In this document: positions 17,420 through 26,036 of the stretch, piece after piece
Position numbering within the stretch: the first letter of the stretch is position 1
Layout of the letters: the number at the start of each line of letters is the position of its first letter
Assembly: GCA_020348385.1 (NCBI GenBank)
Contig: CP070750.1
Location: 1,934,406 to 1,986,426 of the forward strand
DNA length: 52,021 bases
Origin: Candidatus Aminicenantota bacterium
GTDB lineage: Bacteria; Acidobacteriota; Aminicenantia; Aminicenantales; Aminicenantaceae
Direction of reading: 5' to 3'
Translations under genes and position numbers: made by a program
Notes under the pieces: model-generated
Seen by the model: only the letters and a program-made list of their open reading frames with translations
The model's database searches: none
Told to the model about the DNA's origin: nothing

Positions 17420-19534
17420 ATGAAAAGAGGAATATCGCTTTTAATCCTTGGTCTGCTTTTTTGTATCGGAGCCTATGGGGATACGAACTATAAATATATC
17501 TATTCTTGGGATACGGATATCTATTTCGGACATGTGATATATCCTGAAGCCAAACATGATGGGAAAGATGCGGTCGTTCTGAGAGAAGGTCTCCGCAGCC
17601 CAGAGGTGGCCGATTTGAATCTACCTCTTGTTCCGGGAGATACAATCAGAACATTTGAACGAAGGTGTGAGATTCAATTCGACACCGGCACGATCATCCG
17701 GCTTGATCAAAACACGGAGCTTAAAATTGAGACTATCCTAGCCCAAAGCCTCAGCTCGAATACCCAACTAACCAATCTGCTTCTACTCAAAGGACAAGTC
17801 TATGTCATGTACAAAAGGCACGTCCGGAAAGAAATATTTCAGATTATTACACCCAATACGGCTGTGAAGTTGAATCACAACTCCGTGGCCTTGATCGAGT
17901 CTGTAACAGATGGAAGCACGGATATACTTATGAGCGAAGGTAAGGGTTATGCTCTTTATGGGCCTACCGAGAACGCCATCAAAAAAGAATCCATAAAGAA
18001 ATCCCAAAAAATCGTGGTAACTCCAGATCACCGGCTTGTCATAAACCAGTATGAAGAAATTGAAGATTTTGAGGCATGGAATGAAAAATTGAACAGGGAA
18101 TTCCTCGAATTTCACGAGGGAAAATCCGTGATCCCTATGCCGATCCAAAAATTATCCAGGGGTGTCTATTATTTTGCACAGAAATACTCCAACCTCTATG
18201 GTGAGTGGCTCTGGGACAAATACGTCGGATATGTCTGGAGGCCTTTTTTGAATAACCGTTCTTACCCATGGGGAGGATGGATGCCCTATTACCAAGGTCG
18301 ATGGTCTAGTGTGCAAGGACAACTTTTTTGGGTTCCCAGCGAGCCCTGGGGATGGGTGCCCTATCATCTGGGGATATGGATGTGGAACAAAAATAAAGGC
18401 TGGTTATGGATTCCCGGTTCGGTTTTTGCCCCAGCTTGGGTGGACTGGAGCTTTTATCGAGGTTATTTTTGTTGGCGTCCCTGGTTGATTACAGATTGGT
18501 ATAGTTATTCTATTTACGGAGATGATTATTTTCCCTATTTTGCCGGTATGATTCATCCTGATGATGAACGAGGGTATCTATCCGTGCCATCGGAATCAAG
18601 AAAAAAAGTGGTGCGGAATGTTATTACCAAAGAACAATTGAAGAAAAAAGCGCCTCCCTACCCTATACCCAAGGAGTTGAAACGGGGCTATAAGCGCATC
18701 GTTGTTGCCTTGAAGAACGGTGAAGATGGGATCCTTGTTCCGCTGAAAGATACACCGAATCACATGTTGGCGGTGAATCAGCAAGATTTGAATGCACCGA
18801 GAATTCATGAAAAGATCGTCAAGCTCACCAGCCTATCCAAGGAAAAGAATGTGGATTTTCCATTCCAGAAATCACAGCAAGACCCGCGCTTACAAGCCAT
18901 ACAAACCTACAACCGGAACAAAAAAATCGCTATCCTCCGCGAGAAAGTCACAGATTTGATGAGAGACTTGGAGGGTCAGAAGGACTTAGCAATCCAAAAG
19001 TTCCAGATGTCCAAAGTGACTGTCGACAACAACAAAAGAGATATTCAGGGTATAAAAGGGAAAAAACAAATACTGCAACCTTCGCGTGTGAGGATTGAGA
19101 CCTCTTTGCAGAATCGGGTGGGTTCTCCAGTTGTTGCTCCTCATGAGAATGTATCCAGGCAGCCGGAAAATCTGAACTCTGAGATACTTATATCTCATCG
19201 TTCTTCAGTTCGATTCCGTGATTGGAATCCCGATGTCAATGTTGCGCGAAGAGCCGGAATTTCCATCCGGTATTCCAGCCGGTCCAACGAGGTGAGGTGT
19301 CCGGAGCTCAATATATCTTCAAGACATGTATCTGGCTCTAGGGGATATACAGGGCCTCGTGTTCAACTCACATCGCGAGGATCTGTAAACGTCTCTGGAA
19401 CGAGTGGCGGCGCCTATTCGGGAGGCTCTTCATCTAGATCTGCTTCACAGGGCGGTTCGTCAAACTCCAGATCCACTAATAAAGGAGAAAAAGGCGCTTC
19501 CTCTGGCAGCAAAGGCGGAGTTGTAAAAAAGTAA
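17420..19534 (+). CDS. FecR-domain, WG-rich exported protein (DUF6600-like)
   Basis: A 704-residue exported protein. After a signal peptide (about 1-20) there is a FecR-like domain (about 50-210) with LVPGDTIRTFERRCEIQFDTG and LLKGQVYVMYKR. A Trp/Gly/Tyr-rich region follows (about 240-375: YGEWLWDKYVGYVWRP, GWMPYYQGRW, GWVPYHLGIWMW), like the DUF6600 family. The C-terminus is a long hydrophilic stretch with a Ser/Gly-rich low-complexity tail (about 650-704). The ATG at 17420 has GGAGGGGG just upstream; a TTG four codons earlier is inside that site. The pairing with the Tyr/Trp-rich lipoprotein suggests a shared envelope role. Function unknown. Confidence 0.88.
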   Translation: MKRGISLLILGLLFCIGAYGDTNYKYIYSWDTDIYFGHVIYPEAKHDGKDAVVLREGLRSPEVADLNLPLVPGDTIRTFERRCEIQFDTGTIIRLDQNTELKIETILAQSLSSNTQLTNLLLLKGQVYVMYKRHVRKEIFQIITPNTAVKLNHNSVALIESVTDGSTDILMSEGKGYALYGPTENAIKKESIKKSQKIVVTPDHRLVINQYEEIEDFEAWNEKLNREFLEFHEGKSVIPMPIQKLSRGVYYFAQKYSNLYGEWLWDKYVGYVWRPFLNNRSYPWGGWMPYYQGRWSSVQGQLFWVPSEPWGWVPYHLGIWMWNKNKGWLWIPGSVFAPAWVDWSFYRGYFCWRPWLITDWYSYSIYGDDYFPYFAGMIHPDDERGYLSVPSESRKKVVRNVITKEQLKKKAPPYPIPKELKRGYKRIVVALKNGEDGILVPLKDTPNHMLAVNQQDLNAPRIHEKIVKLTSLSKEKNVDFPFQKSQQDPRLQAIQTYNRNKKIAILREKVTDLMRDLEGQKDLAIQKFQMSKVTVDNNKRDIQGIKGKKQILQPSRVRIETSLQNRVGSPVVAPHENVSRQPENLNSEILISHRSSVRFRDWNPDVNVARRAGISIRYSSRSNEVRCPELNISSRHVSGSRGYTGPRVQLTSRGSVNVSGTSGGAYSGGSSSRSASQGGSSNSRSTNKGEKGASSGSKGGVVKK

Positions 19535-19537
19535 ACA

Positions 19538-19848
19538 TTTCCCTTTCTGAATTCCATTACGAGTGCTTTCTGAAATGTTATCGCTCCAGTCAGATTTTTG
19601 AGACGCCATTCCTTCGTCATTCTTTTCGGCTCTGTGGAACTGCGCTGCTTTGTACCAACACCACAGTAATATTAGGGCCATTACTCAGCTTCATTTCCAA
19701 GCTATCCCAGTGCTCATACAGTCCTCGAGCCTGATTTATCAGGTTCCCTCAAAGAATGAATCGGGAAAGCTAAATCTGACGATGTCGCTTTTCCATTCCA
19801 GAAAGCACTTCATTTATGTAGGATACCTTTGTAATACAGAAAGGGGAA
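19538..19848. repeat. Long imperfect inverted repeat (MITE-like) filling the convergent gap
   Basis: The 336 bases between the FecR gene and the M23 gene hold no credible gene. Nested inverted matches are TTTCCCTTTCTG (19538-19549) with 19837-19848, AGTGCTTTCTG (19562-19572) with 19799-19809, CAGATTT (19591-19597) with 19772-19778, CATTCTTT (19618-19625) with 19751-19758, and GGAAC (19636-19640) with 19743-19747. The right arm is about 15 bases longer between the first two matches. This could be a decayed non-autonomous element or a folded 3' structure shared by both genes. Confidence 0.7.
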
Positions 19849-19870
19849 GTGTTGGGAGATGGAGTTGGCT

Positions 19871-21154
19871 TTAAAAAGAAGAGAAAATGATAAGCGGGGC
19901 ATGGAAATACAAGCTGTAGTTTTGGGCTGCGAGCATAAAACTCTCGAGGAATTCCGATCGGAGTGGCTTAACAGGTTTGAACCTGTGAGCTAGGGGATTG
20001 ATGTATTTGCCCCCATATTTGATCCTGTAATCCAAATGGGGGCCACTTACTTCCCCTGATGCTCCGACCTCCCCGATTCTCTGTCCTCCGGTCACTCTAA
20101 CCCCTTTTTTTACATAACATCTACGGAGATGTAGATACATGGTCTCATAGTTATTTTTATGTCGAATGCGGATCATTCTCCCAGAAGCACCATTCCAGCC
20201 TGCAAAAAGGACTGTGCCATCGGCCGTGGAATGAACAGGCGTTCCAACTTTGGCCGCGTAATCAACCCCGTAGTGGGGCCGATAAACTTTCCTTACAGGG
20301 TGGAGGCGGTTGTAGGAAAAACGCGACGTGATACGGGGAGTGTATTTAAACGGAGATTTCAAAAATTCTCTCCGGAGAGATTCTCCTTCCTCGTTAAAAT
20401 AATCGGTTTCCTTCGTATCGGGATAAGTGAAACGAAAAGCTTGATAGGTGGTTCCACGATTCGTGAATGTAGCTGCGAGCACGGAACCGTATCCCACAAA
20501 TTTGCCCTTCAGATACTTTTTTTCAAAAAGGATTTTGAACGAATCCCCCTTCCTCAGATCGATGTAAAAATCGACATCCCAAGCAAAAATTTCCGAAAGA
20601 TCGTAGGCTAAAGCGCCCTTTTCTCCTTCCCTAGTTATGGCATTTGGCAGGTTGTTCTCGATGGTTCCCCAGATCATGTGAATTTCAGTTTCATACGGAA
20701 GTTCATATTCTGTCGCCTCGTACGTCCCCCCGATCTTTTGGATATGGAGGTAATTGTCTTTGTTGATATCATACTCGATGGTTGTGATCGTTTCCTGTTG
20801 GTTTTTGTATAATCTTATTTCCCGCCCTTCCTTGATCTTTGCTAAATCATAAACGGGTTTGACCTCGGCCCTCAACTTATGAATTTCAGCTGGAGAAAAA
20901 CCATGCCTGGATAGAATATCAGAGAGAGTTTCCCCTTTTCTTATCATTTCTTTAGTCTCTTTCAAGGGCGGGGGAGTTTCTCCTATATCATTCTTTGGAG
21001 GTTCTTCAATGATCCTTTCCTCCGCCTGTGCTTTGTCTTTAGAAAGAAAGCACAGAGTTAAAAAGATGGCAAAAGCGATGATAATGAATACCAGAAGGGG
21101 AAGTTGCCCAAATTCCTGCTCTCCGTTTTTTGGTATTCTAATTTTGACTTTCAT
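19871..21154 (-). CDS. M23-family metallopeptidase (MepM-like)
   Basis: Membrane-anchored peptidoglycan peptidase candidate. The 427 residues have an N-terminal helix (about 18-38), a LysM/OapA-like region with MIRKGETLSDILSRHGFSP (about 70-90), a middle domain as in MepM/YebA proteins, and the M23 domain (about 300-395). Zinc motif one is HYGVDYAA (HxxxD). The second motif reads GPHLDYRIK, where HLH is usual, so the second His is Asp. The same HLDY form may be a subfamily trait rather than loss of activity. It converges with the FecR gene across the inverted repeat. The ATG at 21154 begins MKVKIRIPK. Confidence 0.88.
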   Translation of the reverse strand: MKVKIRIPKNGEQEFGQLPLLVFIIIAFAIFLTLCFLSKDKAQAEERIIEEPPKNDIGETPPPLKETKEMIRKGETLSDILSRHGFSPAEIHKLRAEVKPVYDLAKIKEGREIRLYKNQQETITTIEYDINKDNYLHIQKIGGTYEATEYELPYETEIHMIWGTIENNLPNAITREGEKGALAYDLSEIFAWDVDFYIDLRKGDSFKILFEKKYLKGKFVGYGSVLAATFTNRGTTYQAFRFTYPDTKETDYFNEEGESLRREFLKSPFKYTPRITSRFSYNRLHPVRKVYRPHYGVDYAAKVGTPVHSTADGTVLFAGWNGASGRMIRIRHKNNYETMYLHLRRCYVKKGVRVTGGQRIGEVGASGEVSGPHLDYRIKYGGKYINPLAHRFKPVKPLRSEFLESFMLAAQNYSLYFHAPLIIFSSF

Positions 21155-21217
21155 TTACCCGGTATTTTTTTCTGTCACCCGATAAAAACAATAATCCATT
21201 TGAGGCATTTAGTCAAT

Positions 21218-21246
21218 GGGGTCAAACCTTGACATGGGACATAATC
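21218..21246. repeat. REP-like fragment upstream of the ECF sigma gene
   Basis: GGGGTCAAACCTTGACAT and the following ten bases resemble half of a REP-type repeat found near Y1 transposases in other genomes. No matching inverted arm was found close by, so this is a weak call based on remembered pattern only. Confidence 0.35.
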
Positions 21247-21251
21247 CTTTC

Positions 21252-21280
21252 TTGATATGCACTTGAGGTCCTTTAATACT
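21252..21280 (+). promoter_or_regulatory. Possible sigma70-type promoter for the ECF operon
   Basis: TTGATA (21252-21257), a 17-base spacer and AATACT (21275-21280) lie about 40 bases before the sigma gene start. The match is fair, not strong. A perfect TTGACA at 21229-21234 is an alternative -35. Confidence 0.35.
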
Positions 21281-21321
21281 CTTATTATTCTTAACATTTT
21301 GGCAAAAGACAGGGTATATTA

Positions 21322-21900
21322 ATGTGGATGAAAGATGAAGACAAGCTTGTGGAAGAAGTACTCCAAGGCAAACACTCTTCATTTGAGCTTTTATTGCAGC
21401 CCTACCGGCAAGGATTCTTGAACATGGCATATCGGATCACAGGTGACAGAGAGGAAGCACAAGAGGTCTGCCAGGATGCATTCCTCAAAATATTCAAATA
21501 CCTGAAGTCATTCAAGAAGGGCCGTTCATTTAAAGCGTGGTCCTACAAGGTTTTGATGAATACATCCTATGATTACTTGAGAGAAAAGAAAAAATTCAAG
21601 AGGGTGATCGAAAGCCAAAGAGGAACATCGGTTTACGTTTATGAGGTCCCAAAGATCGAGCAGAGAGTTTGGCGAAAGCAAATGAAAGAAAAGATTCAGA
21701 GCATGCTGGATATTTTATCTCCAAAGGAAAAAGCTGTTTTTTTGCTCCGAGACAGCGAAGGCCTTTCGGTAAGAGAAGCCTCTCTTGTTCTGGGGTGCTC
21801 CCAGATAAGCGTTCGAACACATCTTTCGCGTGCTCGACAAAAAATAAAAAACCACTTTGAAAAAGATCATCTGAAAAAAATAAAGGAGGGAAAAACATGA
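21322..21900 (+). CDS. ECF-type RNA polymerase sigma factor
   Basis: Alternative sigma factor of the extracytoplasmic-function group. The 192 residues have region 2 (about 28-95: YRITGDREEAQEVCQDAFLK, then FKAWSYKVLMNTSYDYLR) and region 4 (about 130-180: LSPKEKAVFLLRDSEGLSVR, then VRTHLSRARQKI). It is the first gene of a three-gene operon. The anti-sigma gene overlaps its end by four bases, so it is likely held inactive at the membrane by the next product. The start could be 21322 or the second ATG at 21328; no strong ribosome site separates them. Confidence 0.94.
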   Translation: MWMKDEDKLVEEVLQGKHSSFELLLQPYRQGFLNMAYRITGDREEAQEVCQDAFLKIFKYLKSFKKGRSFKAWSYKVLMNTSYDYLREKKKFKRVIESQRGTSVYVYEVPKIEQRVWRKQMKEKIQSMLDILSPKEKAVFLLRDSEGLSVREASLVLGCSQISVRTHLSRARQKIKNHFEKDHLKKIKEGKT

Positions 21901-22388
21901 AATGCCAAAAGATACAACGCTTGATCCCTCTTTTGGCAGGGTCTGAACTTCCCGAATCACAAATATCGTCAGTAAAAGTACATCTGGAAGGATGTTTACA
22001 ATGCCAGAGGGAGTACGAAAAATACACAGATCTTGTCAACCAAACCAGAGAGTGGCTTGCAGAAGATAAAGTCGGATGGAAAGAGCAAGAATGGCGAGAA
22101 ACGATTCAATCTGTTGTGAATCAAGGTTCGGAAAAGAAAACATCCTTGGTTCCTTGGCCCTTCCCGAGAGCATGGGCCTATGCGCTCATGGCCGGAGCGA
22201 TGCTCCTGCTCGCCACCCTCGTTATCCGGCCTCCCTTTCTCAAACAGATCGGTCTAGCGCCAGAATACAGGGATGTGACAGAGATGGAAAAACAAGAGGT
22301 CGTTTCCATGACCATGGTCTCGAAGGAGACTGGACTGAAAATTGTCTGGTTCTTCAACAAAAATTTCAATTTGGAGGAAAATGAATGA
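21897..22388 (+). CDS. Zinc-finger (ZAS-type) membrane anti-sigma factor
   Basis: A 163-residue protein with the anti-sigma zinc motif in its N-terminus (Cys3 plus HLEGCLQC, about 30-37, the HxxxCxxC pattern), a cytoplasmic linker, one membrane helix (about 92-112, ALMAGAMLLLATLVI) and a short extracytoplasmic tail. Proteins of this form bind and inhibit the adjacent ECF sigma. It overlaps both neighbours by four bases (ATGA). The outer domain is only about 50 residues and ends in an acidic FNLEENE tail. Confidence 0.9.
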   Translation: MKCQKIQRLIPLLAGSELPESQISSVKVHLEGCLQCQREYEKYTDLVNQTREWLAEDKVGWKEQEWRETIQSVVNQGSEKKTSLVPWPFPRAWAYALMAGAMLLLATLVIRPPFLKQIGLAPEYRDVTEMEKQEVVSMTMVSKETGLKIVWFFNKNFNLEENE

Positions 22389-23128
22389 AAAAAACAACAA
22401 TATTTATTGTGACCTTATTGTTTCTGGTTAGCATGATCCCCGTGCTTAATGCACAGCAGAGCACCTCACCAACCAAGCTCATGAAAGAAATTGTCAAGGT
22501 CAATTATATCGATGCGCGTTCTGCTTACAGCATTCTCATGCCCTACATGAGCCGGAACGGCAAGCTTCAATTGGTAAGGGAAAGCAACATGCTGATCATC
22601 GAGGATATTCCGGAAATAGTCGACAAAGTCCTTTCGATATTGAAAGAAATTGATATCAAACCACTTGATTTGCAGTTTACTGTGGACTTGATTTTGGGAT
22701 CCATGTCTTCAGGTTCAACCGGTGCTCGTGACGCGTCAGAGGTATACTCAGATAAAAAAATCGACTCGGACCCTCTGATAAAAGAATTGAGCAAGCTGTT
22801 GACGTACGAATCCTTCAAAAGGCTGGATTCTACCCTTATTAATGTTCAGGACAACAGCCGTTCCACGCAAATGCTGGGAGGAGAGGGAATGAGTTTCAGG
22901 CTTGACCTTCAGCCCCGGTATATCAAAGAGGAAAAGGGCGATTCCATCCGTGTGGACCTGAGTCTTTCGAGCAGGCAGTTCAAGAGCGATGGAAGCCCTC
23001 TCTCCCTGACGTTGATCGATACGACAATTACTCTCAATAGCGGAGATCGAAGTGTTGTCGGGGTCTCAAAGCTTAACGGTGGGGATAAAGCTTTGATTCT
23101 CATACTTTCCGGCGTCGTTAAGAAATAG
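22385..23128 (+). CDS. Exported protein with secretin N-domain-like segment
   Basis: A 247-residue exported protein with a signal peptide (about 1-24, ending NAQQ). VNYIDARSAYSILMPYMSRN and LIIEDIPEIVDKVLSILKEID (about 37-92) resemble the short KH-like N1/NolW domain of secretins. The C-terminal half (about 100-247) is beta-rich and ends with GDRSVVGVSKLNGGDKALIL, similar to a secretin-type edge, but the full pore domain is missing. It overlaps the anti-sigma gene by four bases, so it is probably a target or sensor of the same system. Function unknown. Confidence 0.82.
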   Translation: MKKTTIFIVTLLFLVSMIPVLNAQQSTSPTKLMKEIVKVNYIDARSAYSILMPYMSRNGKLQLVRESNMLIIEDIPEIVDKVLSILKEIDIKPLDLQFTVDLILGSMSSGSTGARDASEVYSDKKIDSDPLIKELSKLLTYESFKRLDSTLINVQDNSRSTQMLGGEGMSFRLDLQPRYIKEEKGDSIRVDLSLSSRQFKSDGSPLSLTLIDTTITLNSGDRSVVGVSKLNGGDKALILILSGVVKK

Positions 23129-23142
23129 CAACCTAAAAAGAA

Positions 23143-23180
23143 AAAAGGGGACGGTTCTATTTTCGAGATCCGTCCCTTTT
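23143..23180. terminator. REP-like hairpin acting as possible bidirectional terminator
   Basis: AAAAGGGGACGG (23143-23154) pairs with CCGTCCCTTTT (23170-23180) with one bulged G. Flanking A and T runs allow a terminator on either strand between two convergent genes. It contains the same GGGGACGGTTCTATTTT core as the palindrome at 16571. Confidence 0.65.
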
Positions 23181-24663
23181 AGTTTACCTTAACGTTGGGG
23201 TGGGGTGGGGTGGGTTGGCGGTTGGACCAGGTGTATCCACTGAGGAATGCGAGACGGGCAATGTCGGCCATGATATCCGGATTGATTCTGTATATGGTGT
23301 CCCCGGAAAGGTGATAATTTAGATGCGGTCCATTCGAAAAAAAGGACACGCAGGCTGCCCCTTTTTGGAAAAACGGTGCATAATCAGACGAACGAACACC
23401 CACCCTCCGTACAACAGACACTCCCTTGAGGATGTTGAGAGATATGTCTGTGTCCTGAAGAGCCTGTTTCAACTCATCGGGTTTTCCTGCGACAGCACAG
23501 CGTACCCCATCTCCCTCGCCGACCATATCGAAGTTGAACATGCCATCCACCAAGTCGAATTGGCTGGGAAGATGATTGGCAAAATAGGTGGAGCCCTGAA
23601 GCCCCATCTCCTCCCCGCCGAACAACACAAAAACCACAGATCTTTTGGGATTTTTGTTGAGCCTTGAAAAGGCTTCCGCAATTTCCATGACGACCGCACT
23701 CCCGCTGGCATTATCGTTTGCCCCAGGAAAAACCATGCCCATGTGTTCGCCACAATGATCGAAATGCCCGCCGATAACCAAACATTCCTTTTTGAGGAGA
23801 GAATCGGAACCTTCGACGTATCCCACAACATTGTAGCCTGGGGAATCGGGGAAATTTTCGGAACGGACTCGAAATTTCATTCGGGATTTTAGCGGAAAGG
23901 ACATCGGTTTTTTGTTTGCCAGCAATTCTTTTTTCAAATCTTGGGATTTCAGTCCCTTTTCTTTCAGAATCTTGTCCGCTATATTCTCACTGATGATGGC
24001 TGGGGTAAATCCCTGGATCCAGTCCCCATTGGGATTGGCCAGAGGGGCAGGATAGATATAAAACAGGCCCAAAGCCCCTTTTTCCTTTGCCTTGTTCATC
24101 CGAAACCGATGATGGTCATGTTTCTGGAATCTGGATTCTGTCCTGTCCGGTGTTCCCCGGAAACATAAGACGAATTTTCCTTGAACATCCATACCGTCAT
24201 AGTCATCATAACTCAACTCAGGTGCGCTGATGCCCCAACCGACAAAGACTATCTCAGCTGTATTTTCGCCGCTGTCGCTGAAGAGGAGCGGAAGAAAATC
24301 CTTTTCTGGAGTGAGTATTGTTTCTTTATCTTCCTGGGTAGAAATAAGAACCATCTCTGCTTCATCGATAATGGTGTGGGGTGAGGGATAAGTTTGAAGG
24401 TAGCCTTCCCTTTGGTTCAAAGGTAGGAGTCCCCACTGCTCGAACTTTTCTGCCGCCCATTTTGCTGCTGCCGTATATCCCTCATGTCCGGTTAAACGGC
24501 CGGCGTATTTTGGCAGGGTCATTGTTTTGCAATAATCATAGACATCGTGAGGTTGGATCGAGTCCAAACCAATTGATACATTCGGATCGGCTTTTTCCGG
24601 AAGGGCTCCCGTCGTCACGATTAATATGACGAGCAAACACATAATGGCTTTAAATCGATTCAC
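23179..24663 (-). CDS. M28-family metallopeptidase, exported
   Basis: Zinc aminopeptidase-like enzyme. The 494 residues start with a signal peptide (about 1-23), then a PA-type insert (about 130-260) and the M28 core: GGHFDHCGEH (His about 300), PGANDNASGSAVV (Asp about 317) and LFGGEEMGLQGS (Glu pair about 350). The start is GTG at 24663, placed by GGAGGTAGG upstream; this overlaps the end of the symporter gene by 14 bases. The last residues, PTPPHPNVKVN, are encoded by a G-rich repeat on the opposite strand. Expression with the AGCS symporter suggests that freed amino acids are imported. Confidence 0.92.
   Translation of the reverse strand: MNRFKAIMCLLVILIVTTGALPEKADPNVSIGLDSIQPHDVYDYCKTMTLPKYAGRLTGHEGYTAAAKWAAEKFEQWGLLPLNQREGYLQTYPSPHTIIDEAEMVLISTQEDKETILTPEKDFLPLLFSDSGENTAEIVFVGWGISAPELSYDDYDGMDVQGKFVLCFRGTPDRTESRFQKHDHHRFRMNKAKEKGALGLFYIYPAPLANPNGDWIQGFTPAIISENIADKILKEKGLKSQDLKKELLANKKPMSFPLKSRMKFRVRSENFPDSPGYNVVGYVEGSDSLLKKECLVIGGHFDHCGEHMGMVFPGANDNASGSAVVMEIAEAFSRLNKNPKRSVVFVLFGGEEMGLQGSTYFANHLPSQFDLVDGMFNFDMVGEGDGVRCAVAGKPDELKQALQDTDISLNILKGVSVVRRVGVRSSDYAPFFQKGAACVSFFSNGPHLNYHLSGDTIYRINPDIMADIARLAFLSGYTWSNRQPTPPHPNVKVN
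23189..23219 (+). repeat. G-rich repeat with G-quadruplex pattern, copy 1
   Basis: The segment begins TTAACGTT (23189-23196) and ends GGGTTGGC (23212-23219). Between them are GGGG runs at 23197-23200, 23202-23205 and 23207-23210 plus GGG at 23212-23214, each split by one T, an ideal parallel quadruplex pattern. It lies in the last codons of the M28 gene (the G strand is the template strand). The same start and end sequences occur at 32090-32136. Confidence 0.8.
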
Positions 24664-26029
24664 CCCTACCTCCAAATTTTTGATTATCCATATTTTTTAA
24701 ATACGTTTTTATGGTCGTAACAGCCAGTGCTGACAGCCCCAAGACACCGAACATGTTGGTGAAGGCCATCCCCCCATTGAACAGATCTCCGATGGACCAT
24801 GCCTCTTCCACTTCCAAAGTTGCTCCGACGAAAATGATACAACAGAATATCCATCGGAAGGGTTTTTTGATCCACATTCCGAACAAATAGCTAAACGAGA
24901 CTTCCCCGTAATATGGAACCGCGATAAGGCTAGAATAACCGAAAAAGAGAGCGCTTGCGACAACGATATATCCGCCGAATCCCGGCATGGCAGCATTGAA
25001 CGCAGCTGCTGTCATTTCGGTGCTTGTTCCTTGTGTCCAAACGCCGGTTATCAAAACGGTCAATGCTGTAAGAGTACAGATGATGAGGGTGTCCACGAAC
25101 ACGTCCAATGACGACAACAGTCCCTGTCGGACCGGCTCGCTGGTTTTTGCCGATGCGTGGAATACTGCCGCCGTTCCCGTTCCTGCTTCATTGGAGTAGG
25201 CTCCTCGAGAGAGACCGTAGCGTATGGCTCGTGCTACGGTCATGCCGGCCACTCCCCCTGTGATGGCCGAAGGTTTGAAAGCCCCGATAAAAATCAAGGA
25301 GAAGGCATCTGGAACACGGGAGGCAAAGATGACGATCGTGGCCAAGGCTCCCAGAATATACAGGATAACCATGACCGGACTGATAATTTCTGCAACTCTG
25401 GCGATGGATTTGATGCCGCCGATGATGACCAGCCAAGTCAAGATGGCCAACCCAAGACCTGAGATCCATGGAGCCAGTCCCAGTTCTGTCTTGAGGACCA
25501 AGGCTATGGAATTGGATTGAACGGATGAGGTGGAAAAGAGGGGCTTGCATCCCATAAAAAAGGCGAAGATCCCGGCCAACCAGGGCAGTTTCAATCCGTA
25601 TTTGATGTAATACATCGGTCCGCCAGCTATCATTCCATCGGGCAGGATCTTTTTAAACTTCTGACCCAGGACGGTCTCCACCAACTTAGTGGCCATGCCC
25701 ACGATTGCACCCAGCCACATCCAGAAAACCGATCCAGGTCCACCCATAGCAATGGCCGTGCACACACCGGCGATGTTTCCGTTCCCGATAACCGCGGCCA
25801 GAGAAGTCATCAAGGCTTGGAAGGGAGATATGTCTCCCTTCCGTTCTCTCTGGCTTTCGCCGAAATCTTGGGATCCCAAAAGAAGGCGGAGGGAGAGTCG
25901 AAAACGACGGACCTGGACGAATCGAAGCCGGATGGTCAGGAAAAGCCCCACACCGAGAAGCATAACGAGTGTTTGGGGGCCCCAGACGATCGAGGCCAAG
26001 AATTGAATGGACCGCTCAAATATATCCAT
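24650..26029 (-). CDS. Sodium:alanine/glycine symporter (AGCS family)
   Basis: Inner-membrane Na+-coupled amino acid importer. The 459 residues have about ten or eleven membrane helices. Diagnostic stretches are GNGNIAGVCTAIAMGGPGSV (about 82-101), FWMWLGAIVGMATKLVE, GGPMYYIKYGLKLPWL and GLSRGAYSNEAGTGTAAVFH (about 270-290). The ATG at 26029 follows AAAAGGATA. A small membrane protein gene lies 7 bases upstream and an M28 peptidase gene overlaps downstream, so peptide breakdown and uptake look co-transcribed. It may be driven by the sodium gradient. Confidence 0.94.
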   Translation of the reverse strand: MDIFERSIQFLASIVWGPQTLVMLLGVGLFLTIRLRFVQVRRFRLSLRLLLGSQDFGESQRERKGDISPFQALMTSLAAVIGNGNIAGVCTAIAMGGPGSVFWMWLGAIVGMATKLVETVLGQKFKKILPDGMIAGGPMYYIKYGLKLPWLAGIFAFFMGCKPLFSTSSVQSNSIALVLKTELGLAPWISGLGLAILTWLVIIGGIKSIARVAEIISPVMVILYILGALATIVIFASRVPDAFSLIFIGAFKPSAITGGVAGMTVARAIRYGLSRGAYSNEAGTGTAAVFHASAKTSEPVRQGLLSSLDVFVDTLIICTLTALTVLITGVWTQGTSTEMTAAAFNAAMPGFGGYIVVASALFFGYSSLIAVPYYGEVSFSYLFGMWIKKPFRWIFCCIIFVGATLEVEEAWSIGDLFNGGMAFTNMFGVLGLSALAVTTIKTYLKNMDNQKFGGRGESI

Positions 26030-26036
26030 TATCCTT

